The notes: generated from the sequence alone by a model not told the origin. Positions 40,950 through 50,823 are shown, numbered from the stretch's first letter. The stretch is DNA of 64,000 nt from Streptacidiphilus rugosus AM-16 (GCF_000744655.1 NZ_JQMJ01000004.1:1178001-1242000), one strand, 5' to 3'. Numbers and translations are program-made.

Positions 40950-41906
40950 TCAGCCCTTCGTCACGCAGGCGTTGGCCGCGTTGGACCAGAGGCCCTGGAG
41001 ATCGAAGGTGCCGGTGCTGAGCGGCACGTAGGCGTCCATGTTCTCGCACTCGTCGCCGATCTCGCCGCCGCGCCCGTTCCAGCCGATGCTGGGCCAGAAG
41101 TCGGTGACCGTCTCGGCGTACTCGTGCGTCTCGGTGGACTCGATGCCGGAGAGCATCCGCCCGTCCGTGAGGGTGGTGCAGGCGCCCGCGCCCAGGTCGG
41201 GGATGTAGGGCAGGTTGGTGTAGGCGAGGGTGCCCGAGGCCGACGAGGTCTTGTCGTGCCAGGCGCAGAAGCCGGAGTTGGGGAAGCCGTCCGGGTGGGT
41301 GCCGGTCGCGGAGACCACCACGTACTGCGCGTTGAGGTTCGGCGTCTGCGTGGTGTTGCCGAAGTGCACCGCGGCGGAGGCGGCCTCGGAGGCGACCTGG
41401 GCGGCGGTCGCGTTCGTGGGCGCGGCGGAGGCGTTGTCGAACCAGACGCCCGCGAGCGGGGTGGCGGCGGGGTGGGTCACGTGCGTCCCGCTGCTGCCGC
41501 AGGTCGTCGTGCCGTTCGCGACGCCTTCGCAGTACTGGGTCATGATGGTGCCCCAGGTGTCCTGGGCGCCGTAGAGGCCCTTGAACATGTTCTGCAGGTC
41601 GGGCGCCACGCCCGCCGGGTCGCTCGCCCACTGCGAGCCCCAGAAGACGAGGTAGACGTGCGGCGTCGGGGAGACGACGCCCTGGGCCGCGCTGGACCGG
41701 ACGCTCAGGGTGTTCCTGCTCTTCGCCAGCGGCGCCGAGCGGGAGCCGTGGCCGATCGGCTTCACACCGTGGTGCGCCGCGGCGGCGGCCGCGGGGGCCG
41801 CGGTCTGCGCCTGGGCCCCGGTCGTGAGGGTGGCTGCCGCGAGGGCGGCGAGGGCGAGCGCGGCGAGGGTCCGCGCCGTTCCGGTTCCGGGCGTGCGTAT
41901 GTGCAC
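40950..41906 (-). CDS. secreted protein of EXORDIUM/PHI-1-like type
   Basis: This 318-residue exported protein has a signal peptide (residues 1-33, likely cut after AQA) and an Ala/Thr-rich mature start. The late motif TETHEYAETVTDFW, with GEIGDECEN 20 residues further, matches the pattern HExxE...EIGDxC known from plant EXORDIUM/phosphate-induced-1 proteins and bacterial homologues; the His/Glu pair could bind metal. Several Cys residues suggest disulfides. GTG 41906 is chosen because AAGGGG lies 6 nt upstream; the longer frame (41942) is rejected. Its function in bacteria is not established. Confidence 0.7.
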   Translation of the reverse strand: MHIRTPGTGTARTLAALALAALAAATLTTGAQAQTAAPAAAAAAHHGVKPIGHGSRSAPLAKSRNTLSVRSSAAQGVVSPTPHVYLVFWGSQWASDPAGVAPDLQNMFKGLYGAQDTWGTIMTQYCEGVANGTTTCGSSGTHVTHPAATPLAGVWFDNASAAPTNATAAQVASEAASAAVHFGNTTQTPNLNAQYVVVSATGTHPDGFPNSGFCAWHDKTSSASGTLAYTNLPYIPDLGAGACTTLTDGRMLSGIESTETHEYAETVTDFWPSIGWNGRGGEIGDECENMDAYVPLSTGTFDLQGLWSNAANACVTKG

Positions 41907-42072
41907 TGTGATCCCCTTGGGGGTCGCGTGGTGTTCGGCCACGGCGTGGCCACCCGGGAACCTAGTGCCGCTTCGCGTGTAATGTCCATGGCGCGGACGC
42001 CCAGAAACCGTAAATACTCCCGGCGATGAGCGCGTCTCAGAAACATTCTCCGGTCGAAACCCCGATCGACCG

Positions 42073-43392
42073 TCAGAATCGCACCGGCTGCACCGTGCCG
42101 GAGAGCCGCGCCTCCTCGGCCGCCAGCACGGCGAGATGACTGAGCAGCGACTCGCGCGGCCCCGAGCGCACCAGCGAGGGGTCGTTCGCCGCCACGGCCG
42201 CCACGAAGGCGTCCATCAGTCCGGCGTCGCCGCCGCCGTGGCCGCTCTCCGCCGTCATCTCCCCCGCGCCGGCCTGTGGCAGCAGCGTCTCGGTCCGACC
42301 GCTCAGGAAGTCGTGGATCTCCAGCTTCCTTCCGTCGCCCCGCAGTTCGCCGCGGGTGCCGAAGACCGTGGTGCGCCGGTCGCCGATCTCGCTGTGCCCG
42401 GTCATGGTGAAGGTGGCGGTCGCCCCCGACGCGAACTCCATCGCCACCACCTGATGGTCCACCACGTCGTTGTCGCAGGCGTACACGCAGCGCCCGTAGG
42501 GGCCCTCGCGCAGCGCCGCGTCCAGCGCCTCCGGCGTGGGCTCGTCCACCACGACCGACAGCGGCCAGCCGTGGCGTCCCTGCGCCAGTCGTTCTCCGTA
42601 CAGGCGCGGCGCGCTGTACGCGCACCGCGGTTCCACCGCGCAGTCCAGGCAGCGGTCCGCCGCGCCCTCGGGGCGGTTGGCGGCGGTGAAGTGGGTGAGC
42701 CGACCGAAGCTGGCGACCCGGGCCGGCGGCCGGCCGACGACGTACTGGAGCCAGTCCAGGTCGTGGCAGGACTTCGCCATCAGCATCGAGGTCGCCTCGT
42801 CCGCGCGCCGCCAGTTGCCCCGGACGAAGGAGTGGGCCTGGTGCCAGTGGCCCACCGGTTCGAGATGCTGCACGCTGACGATCTCACCCAGCCGGCCGCT
42901 GTCCACCACCTGCTTCAGCGCCCGGGTGTAGGGGGTGTAGCGCAGCACGTGGCCCACCGCCAGGACGACGCCGGCCGCCTCGACCGCCGCGACGATCGCC
43001 CGGCAGCCCTCCTCGTCCAGGGCCATCGGCTTCTCCAGCAGGATGTGGTAGCCCTGCGCGGCGAACTCCAGCACCGGCTCCACATGCATCCGGTCCAGGG
43101 TGCAGACCAGCACGGCGTCGGCGGTCCGGCCCCGGTCCCCGCGCCCGCGCGCGGCCAGGTCGCGCCAGTCGGCGAAGACCTCGGCCTCGGCGAGCGCGTG
43201 CTCACGCGCGAACGCCCGTCGGCGCACCTCGCGCGGTTCCGCCACCGCCACCACCCTGGCGCGGTCCGGATGCGCCGCGGCCCAGGCGGCGTAGCCGCTG
43301 CCGCGACTGCCCGCGCCGACGACGGCGAGTGTGACGGGCGGGGCTGCAGTGACGGATGGGGCGGGCGGGGCCGGAAAGGGAGAGGCGTCCAT
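42073..43392 (-). CDS. Gfo/Idh/MocA family sugar oxidoreductase
   Basis: This 439-residue dehydrogenase has the N-terminal Rossmann motif GAGSRGSGYA (residue 26), the cofactor-binding acid AVAEPRE and the catalytic-type LLEKPMALD (EKP), followed by an alpha/beta catalytic domain with SCHDLDWLQYVVGRPP and CLDCAVEPRC, a Cys-rich insertion that might bind metal. It oxidises or epimerises a sugar or inositol-type substrate with NAD(P). ATG 43392 is the likely start. It is divergent from xylFGH, suggesting action in the same sugar pathway. Confidence 0.85.
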   Translation of the reverse strand: MDASPFPAPPAPSVTAAPPVTLAVVGAGSRGSGYAAWAAAHPDRARVVAVAEPREVRRRAFAREHALAEAEVFADWRDLAARGRGDRGRTADAVLVCTLDRMHVEPVLEFAAQGYHILLEKPMALDEEGCRAIVAAVEAAGVVLAVGHVLRYTPYTRALKQVVDSGRLGEIVSVQHLEPVGHWHQAHSFVRGNWRRADEATSMLMAKSCHDLDWLQYVVGRPPARVASFGRLTHFTAANRPEGAADRCLDCAVEPRCAYSAPRLYGERLAQGRHGWPLSVVVDEPTPEALDAALREGPYGRCVYACDNDVVDHQVVAMEFASGATATFTMTGHSEIGDRRTTVFGTRGELRGDGRKLEIHDFLSGRTETLLPQAGAGEMTAESGHGGGDAGLMDAFVAAVAANDPSLVRSGPRESLLSHLAVLAAEEARLSGTVQPVRF

Positions 43393-43481
43393 GTCCCGCG
43401 ATCCTGCCACGGGCGCCACCACCGCATTGGGCCGTTCGAGTTAACGCGGTGAGCGGCACGGGAGTGTCTGAGCTGCGAAGG

Positions 43482-43497
43482 AAAGTCCGAGGACTTT
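43482..43497. promoter_or_regulatory. palindromic operator upstream of xylF
   Basis: AAAGTCC-GA-GGACTTT is an exact 16-bp palindrome, 107 bp before the xylF start codon, in the divergent space with the Gfo/Idh/MocA gene. A ROK- or LacI-type regulator might bind it; none is encoded nearby. Confidence 0.6.
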
Positions 43498-43604
43498 AAT
43501 CGGAGCGCCGTCGTGGGGGGTGAGGCGGCCAGGAGTCGCGCAGGCGGTCCCTGCAGCTGTTCCGTTCAGCCGCCTCAGCGGCGTGTCGTGGAAGGCCCCA
43601 CATC

Positions 43605-44722
43605 GTGATCAAGCACCCCCTCAAGCGCGTCGCCACCGCAACCGCCGTCGTTTCGCTGGTTCTCGTGGCGGCGGCCTGCGGCAAGGCAGGGAGTTCGAAC
43701 TCGTCCTCGACCTCGTCGCCCACCGCCGGCGGTACCGGCGCGGCGGCCAGCGGTTCGATCGGCCTGCTCCTGCCGGAGAACACCACCACCCGCTACGAGC
43801 AGTTCGACAAGCCGCTGTTCGAGGCGAAGGTCAAGGAGCTCGCTCCCAACGTCGAGGTCAAGTACGCCAACGCGGGCGGCAGCCCGCAGACCCAGGCGCA
43901 GCAGGCCACCACCATGATCAACTCGGGCATCAAGGTCCTCGTCGTCGACGCCCAGGACTCGGCCCAGATCAAGTCCTCGGTGGACGCCGCCCGGGCCAAG
44001 GGCATCAAGGTCGTCGCCTACGACCGCCTGGCCCAGGGCCCGATCGACGCCTACGTCTCCTTCGACAACGTCAAGGTCGGCCAGCTCCAGGGCCAGGGCC
44101 TGCTGTCCACCATGGGCTCCAAGGCCGTCCCGACCGCCAAGATCGTGGAGATCGACGGCGACTCGGCCGACCCGAACGCCGCCGACTTCAAGAACGGCTT
44201 CCAGGGCGCGGTCAAGGGCAAGCTCGACATCGCCTACGACGCCTCCGGGCTGTGGAAGCCCGACGTCGCGGCGCAGAAGGCGACCGCGGCGATCAACCAG
44301 CTCGGCGCGGCCAACATCGCCGGCTTCTACTCCGCGAACGACGGCATGGCCGCCGGTGTCGCGACCTCGATGAAGAACGCGGGGCTCAGCTCCCTCCCGC
44401 TCACCGGACAGGACGCCCAGCTCGACGCGATCCAGCGGATCGTGGCCGGCACGCAGTCGTTCACCATCTACAAGGCCTACAAGCCCGAGGCGGACGCCGC
44501 CGCCGAGCTGGCCGTCGGCCTGCTGAACGGCCAGATCCCCTCCAACATCGTCAACGCCCACAAGACCAGCGGCTCGGGCAACGTCGTGCCGTCCGACCTG
44601 CTGACCCCGGTGCTGGTCAACAAGGCCAACATCAAGACCACGGTCATCGCCGACGGCCTGTACACCGTCGCGCAGATCTGCACGCCCGAGTTCGCCGCCG
44701 CCTGCAAGTCCGCCGGGCTCTC

Positions 44723-44726
<4 letters not shown>
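43605..44726 (+). CDS. xylF: xylose-type ABC transporter substrate-binding lipoprotein
   Basis: This 373-residue lipoprotein has a signal peptide ending in the lipobox VAAAC (Cys about residue 25), a Ser/Thr/Gly linker and a CUT2 periplasmic-binding fold (GLLLPENTTTRYEQFDKPLF, DAQDSAQIKSSVDAARAKGI, FYSANDGMAAGVATSM). It matches XylF-like pentose-binding proteins in length and order with XylG and XylH. GTG 43605 follows GGAAGG by 9 nt. The stop overlaps the xylG start. The xylose specificity is inferred from family likeness only. Confidence 0.82.
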
Positions 44727-45555
<829 letters not shown>

Positions 45556-45559
<4 letters not shown>

Positions 45560-46842
45560 CCAATCCTCTCGTACCCTCCCCGGGCTCCGACCCGACGCCA
45601 CCGGCCGCGGTCCCGCCGCCGGTGGACCCGCGCCTGCTGGTCCGGCAGGAGGGCTGGCGCGGCTACGTCCACGAGTTCAAGCGCAAGGTGCGCGGCGGTG
45701 AGCTCGGCTCGCTGCCGGTCGTCATCGGCCTCGTGATCATCTGGCTGATCTTCAGCCTCAAGGACAGCGCCTACTTCAAGGCCTCGAACGCCGAGTTCAT
45801 CGCCTACTACATGGTCGGGCTCGGCCTGCTCTCGGTCGGCCTGGTCTTCGTGCTGCTGCTCGGCGAGATCGACCTGTCGGTCGGCTCGGTCAGCGGCCTG
45901 GCCGCGGCCATCTACGCGGTGCTGTCGGTCACCCACCACTGGAACGCCTGGGTCGCGGTGGTGGCCACCCTGGCGGCCGGCGCGGCGATCGGCGCGCTGC
46001 AGGGCACGATCTTCGCCAAGATCGGCGTGCCCGCCTTCGTGGTCACCCTGGCCGGCTTCCTGGCCTGGCAGGGCGTCATGCTCTGGCTGCTCGGCTCGAC
46101 CGGCACGATCAACCTCGAGGACAAGGGCCTCAACCACTACCTGTCCGGCAACTCGTACTTCCTGGACGGGCGCGTCATCGGCGGCTACCTGCTGGCCGGG
46201 ATCGCGGTGGTGCTGATGTTCGTCGGCCAGTTCACGCAGCAGCGGCGCAGGAAGGCGGCGGGCGTCCCCTACCGGCCGATGGGCGAGGTGCTGTTCCGGA
46301 CCGGAGCGCTGGCCGTCGGGGCCTTCCTGGTCGCCTGGGTGCTGAACCAGGCGAGCGGCGTGCCGAACAACCTGGTGCTCTTCCTGATCGTGCTGGTCGT
46401 CTGCGACTTCGTGCTGCGCCGCACCACCTACGGTCGCAAGATCTTCGCGGTCGGCGGGAACATCGAGGCCAGCCGCAGGGCCGGTATCAGCGTGGCGATG
46501 GTGCGGATCACGGTCTACGGGATCTCCGGCTTCTTCGCGGCGCTGGGCGGTCTGGCCATCGCGGCCACCACCAACGCCGCCGGGCAGGCGGGCGCGGACC
46601 CGAACAACCTGATGATGGCCATCGCCGCGGCCGTCATCGGCGGCACCAGCCTCTTCGGCGGCCGCGGCCGGGTGTGGTCGGCGCTGCTGGGCATCCTGGT
46701 GATCGAGTCGATCAACTCCGGCCTGTTCATGCTGGGCCTGACGCTGGACATCCAGTACATGATCACCGGCGCGGTGCTGCTCGCCGCCGTCATCGTGGAC
46801 TCCCTCTCCCGCCGCACCCAGAAGTCCTCCGGACGGGCGTAG
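45556..46842 (+). CDS. xylH: xylose-type ABC transporter permease
   Basis: This 428-residue permease has about twelve hydrophobic helices and a cytoplasmic N-terminal extension (residues 1-55). It shows the CUT2 motif GEIDLSVGSVSGLAAA and the late GGTSLFGGRGRVWSALLGI, plus the EASRRAGI coupling loop. ATG 45556 overlaps the xylG stop. The extra length relative to the permease at 15360 is typical for XylH-type proteins (about 390-430 residues). A very strong hairpin terminator follows the stop codon by 28 bp. Confidence 0.88.
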
Positions 46843-46870
46843 CGGACCGGCCGGGATCCCGGGGCGGACC

Positions 46871-46912
46871 TGTGACCGCCACCGTCGTCGCCCGACGACG
46901 GTGGCGGTCACA
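46871..46912 (+). terminator. 20-bp-stem hairpin terminator after xylH
   Basis: Exact 20-bp arms (46871-46890 and 46893-46912) flank a 2-nt loop. It starts 28 bp after the xylH stop and carries no T-run, fitting streptomycete-style termination. It sits just before the kinase start and may also limit read-through into it. Confidence 0.8.
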
Positions 46913-46946
46913 TGATTTCCACAAGGAACCCGTCCAGCATCCCGCT

Positions 46947-48305
46947 GTGGAAATCCTGCAGACCCCCGCGCTCGGCGACCGCTACCTCCTCTGCGAGCTG
47001 CTCGGAAGCGGCGGCATGGCCGAGGTCCACCGCGCCCGCGACCTGCGGCTGGACCGCACCGTCGCGGTGAAGATCCTCCGCCCCGAGCTCGCCGCCGACC
47101 CGGTCTACCGGGTCCGCTTCGGACGCGAGGCCCGCGCCGCCGCCTCGCTCAACCACCCGTGCGTGGTCGCCGTCTTCGACTCGGGCGAGGGCGCGGGGCG
47201 GACCATGGACCTGCCGTACCTGGTCATGGAGTACCTCCCCGGCCGCACGCTCTCCAGGGTGCTGGCGGACGAGGGGCCCCTTCCCGCGGCGCGGTCGCTG
47301 CGCATCACCGCGGACCTGCTCGACGCCCTCGACCACGCCCACCGCCACGGGATGGTGCACCGCGACGTGAAGCCGGCGAACGTCATGGTCGCGGACGACG
47401 GCGCGGTCAAGCTGATGGACTTCGGCATCGCCCGCAGCGCGGACCCCTCCGCCCAGCAGACGCTCACGGCGGTGGGCATGGTCGTGGGCACCGCCGACTA
47501 CCTCTCCCCCGAGCAGGCCAGGGGCGAGCCCGTGGACGCCCGCAGCGACCTGTACGCGGTCGGCTGCCTGCTGCACGAACTGCTCACCGGTGAGCCGCCG
47601 CTGACGGCGGACACCGCCCTCGACACCATCTGGCGCCGGCTCCGCGAGGACGCGCCGGTGCCGTCCCTGCTGGCTCCCGCGCTCTCCCCCGCCGTGGACG
47701 TCCTGGTCTCCCGGGCTCTCGCCCGCGACCCCGGGCAGCGTTTCCCCGACGCGGCGACGATGCGCGACGCGGTGGTGGCCGTGCTGGACGCCGAGCAGTC
47801 GGCGGCCTCGGCGCACACGGCGCACACGCAACGGCCTGAGGTGGCCGGGCGCGGCGCGCAGACCCTGGTCACGCCGCTGCCCGAGCCCGCGACCCCCTCG
47901 GAGGAGGACGAGGGGCGGGCCGCCCGTCGCGGCGGGCGGCGGACGGGGCGGAAGGCGGTGCTGGCGACCGTCGGCGTCGTGGTGGTGGCCTCGCTCGGCG
48001 CGTGGATCGGCTTCGGCGGCGCGCACGCGGGCGCGGGCGGAGCGTCCGGTGCGGCGGGGGCGCACGGTGCCACGACCTCGCTGCGGACGCCCGACCTCAC
48101 GCAGCTGAGCCTCAGCCGCGCGCGGCATCTGCTGCAGGGCATGGGCCTGCGCGTGGGGCACGTCGGCGCGGGGAGCTGTTCCGGCACCGCCGCCGCGCCG
48201 CACACCGTCTGCGCGCAGCAGCCGGCCGCCGGCACGACGGTCTCCCGGGGCACCGCGGTCGACCTGTCCGTCTCCCGCGCGCCCGGGGTTGCCCCCGGGG
48301 CGTGA
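46947..48305 (+). CDS. PASTA-type Ser/Thr protein kinase
   Basis: This 452-residue membrane kinase has a Hanks-type kinase domain: G-loop GSGGMAEVHRARD (residues 20-32), ATP Lys in VAVKIL (42), catalytic loop HRDVKPANVM (138-147), DFG at about 158-160 and the SPEQARG segment. A juxtamembrane linker with Ala/Glu-rich stretches leads to one transmembrane helix (about 335-355) and a single PASTA-like extracellular domain (375-445; LSLSRARHLLQGMGLRVG), which may sense wall fragments. GTG 46947 is the only near start that keeps the fold. It follows the xylFGH terminator closely. Confidence 0.88.
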   Translation: MEILQTPALGDRYLLCELLGSGGMAEVHRARDLRLDRTVAVKILRPELAADPVYRVRFGREARAAASLNHPCVVAVFDSGEGAGRTMDLPYLVMEYLPGRTLSRVLADEGPLPAARSLRITADLLDALDHAHRHGMVHRDVKPANVMVADDGAVKLMDFGIARSADPSAQQTLTAVGMVVGTADYLSPEQARGEPVDARSDLYAVGCLLHELLTGEPPLTADTALDTIWRRLREDAPVPSLLAPALSPAVDVLVSRALARDPGQRFPDAATMRDAVVAVLDAEQSAASAHTAHTQRPEVAGRGAQTLVTPLPEPATPSEEDEGRAARRGGRRTGRKAVLATVGVVVVASLGAWIGFGGAHAGAGGASGAAGAHGATTSLRTPDLTQLSLSRARHLLQGMGLRVGHVGAGSCSGTAAAPHTVCAQQPAAGTTVSRGTAVDLSVSRAPGVAPGA

Positions 48306-48323
48306 GCGTCCTAGCGTCGAGAC

Positions 48324-48671
48324 GTGATCAACGGCGCACATGTGGTGATCTACAGCAGCGACGCGGAGGCCGACCGTGCCTTCCTGGCGGACGTCCTCGG
48401 TCTGCCGAGCGTCGACGCCGGCCACGGCTGGCTGATCTTCCGGGCCCCGCCCGCCGAGATCGCCGTCCATCCGACCGAGACGGTGCACTCGCACGAGCTG
48501 ATGCTCATGTGCGACGACCTCACCGCGACCGTCGCCGAACTCGAGGCCAAGGGCGTCGAGTTCACCCGTCCGGTCCAACAGCTGGCCTGGGGCCTGCTGA
48601 CCGGGCTCCGCCTGCCGGGAGGGGGTGACCTGGCCCTCTACGAGCCACGTCACCCCGTTGCCCACGGCTGA
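48324..48671 (+). CDS. VOC (glyoxalase/dioxygenase) superfamily protein
   Basis: This 115-residue protein consists of one VOC-type beta-alpha-beta-beta-beta unit pair (HVVIYSSDAEADRAFLADVLGLPSV; HSHELMLMCDDLTATVAELEAKGVEF). His/Glu positions suitable for a metal (an early His and late Glu in DLALYEPR) are present. Members act as glyoxalases, dioxygenases or drug-binding proteins; no substrate can be named. GTG 48324 is 9 nt after TAGCGT, suggesting a leaderless message. The kinase stop lies 18 bp upstream. Confidence 0.8.
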   Translation: MINGAHVVIYSSDAEADRAFLADVLGLPSVDAGHGWLIFRAPPAEIAVHPTETVHSHELMLMCDDLTATVAELEAKGVEFTRPVQQLAWGLLTGLRLPGGGDLALYEPRHPVAHG

Positions 48672-48694
48672 ACGGCGGCCTGCTGCGGCCGGAG

Positions 48695-49603
48695 CTACAG
48701 CCGGACGACCTCGTGCATCCCGAGGAACGCGTGCGGGATGCCCGACCGGTCGTCAGGGATGAAGCAGAGCAGCGCGTAGCGCCCCGACTTCGGGTGGAAG
48801 CTCAGCACCTGCTCGCGGCCGGGTGACATGGCGGCCAGACCCCGGCTGGCCGACTCCGCGAAGGGGTTGAAGCCGGGGTTCTTCCCCGCCGCGACCGCGG
48901 CGAAGAACGCGGTCAGCTTGGCGTTGGTGACGCCCGGGTTCACCCGCTGGAACATGGCCTCGTGGATCTCGTCGGCCTTGTTGCGCACCAGGATGGGGGC
49001 GTCGAGGTCCAGGTTCGACGGTCCCTCGAACCGCGGGCCCTTCCTGGTCTCCACCTGGTCGATCTCGGCCCGGTGCCAGGGCGTCGTACCGCGGAAGGCG
49101 CAGTTCACCTCAAGCCGGTGGAAGGTGGGCGCGGGAGCGTTCGGCACGAAGAACTGGCTGAAGTCGAAGAAGTAGTAGGTGCCCCTGGTCAGCGGGATGG
49201 TCGCGTCGACCACCGTGCTCGGCTCGACGGCGGCGCCGCCCACGACCGTCGCGTCCCGCTCCACCGCCCGGATACCGGCCGCGGCCTCGGACGGGTTGTT
49301 GCTGACCGCCTTGCGGATGTCGGCGACAATCCGCGCGATCGTCACGCCCTTGTGCAGCTGAAGGCCCTGCAGCTCGTGGCCGTTCGCGTCCTTGGTGCTG
49401 ACCGAGAAGGTGACGAAACCCGCCCTGACCTCCTCGGGGAGGCGGAATCCCGCGTTGGTCATCTTCACGTGGACGGTCGTCCCCTGAGGGGCGGCCGAGG
49501 CGGTCGCCGCTCCGGTGACCGCCGGGCCGACGAGGGCCACCGCCGCGGTGGTGACCGCGGCGGCGAGCCTCTTCGACGCCCGGGTGGAGTTCGCTCTGCG
49601 CAT
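48695..49603 (-). CDS. secreted cupredoxin-like protein
   Basis: This 302-residue exported protein has a signal peptide (residues 1-37, likely cut after ASA). The mature protein begins with a beta-rich segment (TTVHVKMTNAGFRLPEEVRAGFVTFSVS) and ends with LLCFIPDDRSGIPHAFLGMHEVV, whose Cys-x(n)-His-x4-Met spacing matches a type-1 copper site, with the fourth ligand perhaps in NGHELQGLQLHKG. The middle, about 110 residues, is not recognised. ATG 49603 has GAGG 7 nt upstream. It is divergent from the candidate permuted tRNA-like RNA. Confidence 0.6.
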   Translation of the reverse strand: MRRANSTRASKRLAAAVTTAAVALVGPAVTGAATASAAPQGTTVHVKMTNAGFRLPEEVRAGFVTFSVSTKDANGHELQGLQLHKGVTIARIVADIRKAVSNNPSEAAAGIRAVERDATVVGGAAVEPSTVVDATIPLTRGTYYFFDFSQFFVPNAPAPTFHRLEVNCAFRGTTPWHRAEIDQVETRKGPRFEGPSNLDLDAPILVRNKADEIHEAMFQRVNPGVTNAKLTAFFAAVAAGKNPGFNPFAESASRGLAAMSPGREQVLSFHPKSGRYALLCFIPDDRSGIPHAFLGMHEVVRL

Positions 49604-49770
49604 GCATGGTCCTCTCCCACGAGGAGCCGGCCGCTGCCCTGAGTGCGCGGCGGCCCCGGATCCATCCATGCTCGGACCCGCGACCGCGAGGGCCGTTCGC
49701 CGCGACAGGTGTTCACGACAATTCGCCCGATCGGCAGCGCTCCCCGAGTGGCGGTCCCCGCCCATCCACG

Positions 49771-49776
49771 TAGGCT
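49771..49776 (+). promoter_or_regulatory. candidate -10 element of the permuted tRNA-like RNA
   Basis: TAGGCT ends 6 nt before the closing stem at 49783, so transcription would start at the stem. The -35 region (GTGGCG at 49748-49753) is weak. Confidence 0.45.
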
Positions 49777-49782
49777 GGATGT

Positions 49783-49902
49783 CGAGCGGGTAGATGGAGC
49801 GTGCAAGTCCTCCCAGCTCCACTTCATGGGGCTGTAGCTCAAAGCAGAGCGACCCGCTCGCCTGAGCACCCGTACTGAGCGCGGTTGAGTAGAACCGCTC
49901 TC
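49783..49902 (+). ncRNA. candidate circularly permuted tRNA-Ala-like RNA
   Basis: The 310-bp gap between the divergent genes holds a foldable RNA. A 9-bp stem (CGAGCGGGT, 49783-49791, with 49852-49860) encloses, in order, a 4-nt variable region AGAT, a T-arm (GGAG/CTCC with loop TGCAAGT and one bulged C), CAGCTCC, discriminator A 49821, a 6-nt spacer, GGGGCTG, TA and a D-arm GCTC-AAAGCA-GAGC. CAGCTCC pairs with GGGGCTG in seven bp including G3:U70. Thus the 3' half precedes the 5' half and the transcript ends lie at the anticodon arm. The D-loop is short and lacks GG, and T55 is G. A 49877-49902 hairpin may end the RNA. Confidence 0.45.
49877..49902 (+). terminator. hairpin after the permuted tRNA-like RNA
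   Basis: GCGGTT and AACCGC pair around GAGTAG, with GAG/CTC continuing the stem after one mismatch (nine bp in all). It lies 12 bp before GTG 49914 and could end the RNA or act as a leader hairpin. Confidence 0.35.
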
Positions 49903-49913
49903 CCCGAGCCCTC

Positions 49914-50657
49914 GTGCCGTCCGTGATCATCGACGGCATGGGGGCTTTCTTCGGTCTGTTGGCGGTCGCTGCGGTGGTGCTCGGGGTGCTGCTGCATCTC
50001 TTCGCGCACACCCCGCTCTCGGAACTGCTGGGTCTGGGCGCGGGGGCGCTCTGCCTGCTGTGGCTGGTCGTGCTGCTCACCGTGCCCTGGAACCTGTACT
50101 TCCAGGCGAAGACGGTGCGGCAGGAGATCCTCGACGGGCGCGCCGCGGGCGTGGACGTCCCGGCCGGACGGGAGCAGGACGCCGAGGCGATCGCCCGGCG
50201 TCTGCTGCGGCTGGCGATCGGCGCGCACCTGGTCTCCGCCGCCGTGATCGCGGTGATCACCGCGGTGTCCGGCCGCGAACTCGGCTACTGGTTCTCCGCG
50301 TTCTACCTGCTGAGCACCGTCTTCCGGCCCGCCGACGCCTATCTGCGGCATCTCCGCGCGCGGCTCGGCCTGATGCGCACCGAGGCGGCCTTCCCCCGCG
50401 ACGACGTGGTCACCCTCAAGGCGCGCCTCGACGCCGCCGAGACCGCGACGGCCAAGCTCTCCGAGGAGTCCCGCCGCCTGACCCAGGAGCTCGACCGTCT
50501 TGCGGTCGTGGTCCGCGAACGCGACGACCAGCTCGAACAGCGGATCCACGCCATGGGCCGCCGCTTCGAGGACGCGCTCGGCAGTCTCACCGACAACCAG
50601 GAGGTCATCAGCGGAATCCGCGCCTTCCTGCGCCTGATGCGGGAGGAGCGGGCCTGA
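49914..50657 (+). CDS. membrane protein with C-terminal coiled coil, function unknown
   Basis: This protein of about 247 residues has two hydrophobic helices near the start (residues 9-30 and 36-58), two more at about 105-145 (LVSAAVIAVITAVSG; YWFSAFYLLSTVF), then a soluble heptad-rich stretch (155-230; LKARLDAAETATAKLSEESRRL) likely to form a coiled coil. No catalytic motif is visible. ATG 49938 is an alternative start that would give 239 residues. It lies directly downstream of the candidate structured RNA and could be affected by it. Function unknown. Confidence 0.65.
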   Translation: MPSVIIDGMGAFFGLLAVAAVVLGVLLHLFAHTPLSELLGLGAGALCLLWLVVLLTVPWNLYFQAKTVRQEILDGRAAGVDVPAGREQDAEAIARRLLRLAIGAHLVSAAVIAVITAVSGRELGYWFSAFYLLSTVFRPADAYLRHLRARLGLMRTEAAFPRDDVVTLKARLDAAETATAKLSEESRRLTQELDRLAVVVRERDDQLEQRIHAMGRRFEDALGSLTDNQEVISGIRAFLRLMREERA

Positions 50658-50823
50658 GTCCGGCGGTCGGGGTGATCGGCGCGCACCGGCGCCGGACGGG
50701 GCGGGCCGGGCGGCGATCGTCACCCTTCTGCGGTCTCGTCAACGGACCTCGCTGCTGCTTGAGTTGGTCGGGACGGGCCGACCACGCCCGTCCCAGCGGC
50801 CTGCTCCCGAGAGGTGAGACACC

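Noticed and set aside
49828-49904. Ordinary tRNA gene starting GGGGCTGTAGCTCA
   Set aside because: After the D-arm the sequence does not give an anticodon loop, variable region, T-arm and CAGCCCC or CAGCTCC end in the normal order; the matching 3' half is upstream, so only a permuted reading fits.
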